From NCBI GenBank assembly GCA_021648145.1, contig JAKITI010000021.1, positions 1-37,960 on the forward strand: a stretch of DNA of 37,960 bases. The letters are read 5' to 3'. This DNA comes from Gammaproteobacteria bacterium. GTDB taxonomy: Bacteria > Pseudomonadota > Gammaproteobacteria > JAADGQ01. The translations under genes were made by a program, and so were the position numbers. The notes under the pieces are model-generated. The model did no database searches and was not told where the DNA came from. It worked only from the letters and a program-made list of their open reading frames with translations. The stretch's first letter is position 1; each line of letters begins with the position of its first letter. Below, in pieces: positions 37,833-37,960 of the stretch.

Positions 37833-37960
37833 TCCCCCTGTGTCAGGCTAGTTGTCGCCTCTAATTTTCATATAGAGGTAGAGAGAAATGAGAAGAAACT
37901 TCACAAAATCATTTAAAATTCAGGCCGTAGAAAAAGCACTGGGTCGAAGTGAAGAAACAA
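37832..37960 (+). mobile_element. Left end of an insertion sequence within cas3
   Basis: After the Cas3 segment KTYASLR the sequence changes to CCCCCTGTGTCAGGC and then a promoter-like leader and a transposase start. The boundary at 37832 is placed to within about 3 bases. The right end and the target duplication lie beyond the window. Confidence 0.75.
37888..37960 (+). CDS. Transposase start (IS3-like OrfA, partial)
   Basis: ATG 37888 follows AGAGGTAGAGAG. The visible 24 codons read MRRNFTKSFKIQAVEKALGR and SEET, the beginning of a helix-turn-helix Tnp_1-type OrfA as in IS3-family elements. The gene runs out of the window, so the family is a provisional call. Confidence 0.7.
   Translation, partial: MRRNFTKSFKIQAVEKALGRSEET

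Noticed and set aside
36703-37960. CRISPR array near cas3
   Set aside because: No regularly spaced direct repeats are present; any array must lie beyond the window.
1-37960. tRNA or rRNA genes
   Set aside because: No cloverleaf with the usual T-arm GTTCRAATC and no rRNA-like sequence was found by reading.

Overview
The window looks like a chromosomal segment of a gammaproteobacterium. The minus-strand block ftsB-ispD-ispF-truD is a gammaproteobacterial arrangement. Codon use is moderate in GC, TA modules and REP-type repeats are common, and the respiratory genes suggest an environmental chemolithotroph or facultative respirer. The species cannot be named from the sequence.

Layout. 1-127: 3' end of a group II intron. 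168-629: UPF0175 antitoxin followed by a frameshifted remnant of its PIN toxin. 885-3914 (minus): truD, ispF, ispD, ftsB, VanZ-like. 4003-9411: secreted and lipoprotein genes, namely an S8 protease, a separate prodomain-like lipoprotein, an L,D-transpeptidase, an unknown lipoprotein and a DUF3179 protein. 9496-11118: two TA modules, with REP/RAYT debris and a duplicated scrap of the neighbouring mog gene. 11129-13373 (minus): MOSC-Mog fusion and moeA (molybdenum cofactor). 13514-14590 (minus): a porin behind a sigma-54 promoter. 14964-15583 (minus): AbrB/PIN TA module. 15699-29113 (minus): a long, mostly tightly packed run from a HEAT-repeat protein through a plastocyanin/CPR-like periplasmic protein, a 40-aa membrane peptide, a universal stress protein with PCP_red repeats, a radical SAM protein with PCP_red repeats, a HemG/HemY-type oxidase and a membrane peptide, to a PAS histidine kinase and an NtrC-family regulator. 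29621-35096 (plus): the divergent operon of two tiny membrane proteins, a CydA-like membrane cytochrome without CydB, a dihaem cytochrome c, and a large triheme cytochrome c with an ethylbenzene-dehydrogenase-type haem domain. 35314-36702: two more TA modules. 36945-37960: cas3 cut by an insertion sequence at the Walker A motif.

How it fits together. The most interesting system is the divergent pair of operons around 29.1-29.6 kb. Both arms start at sigma-54 (-24/-12) promoters. Between them lie copies of an imperfect palindrome, GAAYG-N3-YGTTC, and the same palindrome recurs upstream of the sigma-54 promoter of the porin. The minus arm ends in a sensor kinase and a sigma-54 activator, so the sequence suggests a self-contained regulon. 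In it a two-component system controls an unusual bd-like/cytochrome c membrane complex, a porin, and a set of tetrapyrrole-related accessory proteins (radical SAM, HemG-like, nine PCP_red repeats in two proteins). The chemistry of the complex is not readable from the sequence. It could be a terminal oxidase of the non-quinol bd branches, a nitrogen- or chlorine-oxide reductase, or a quinol:cytochrome c link.
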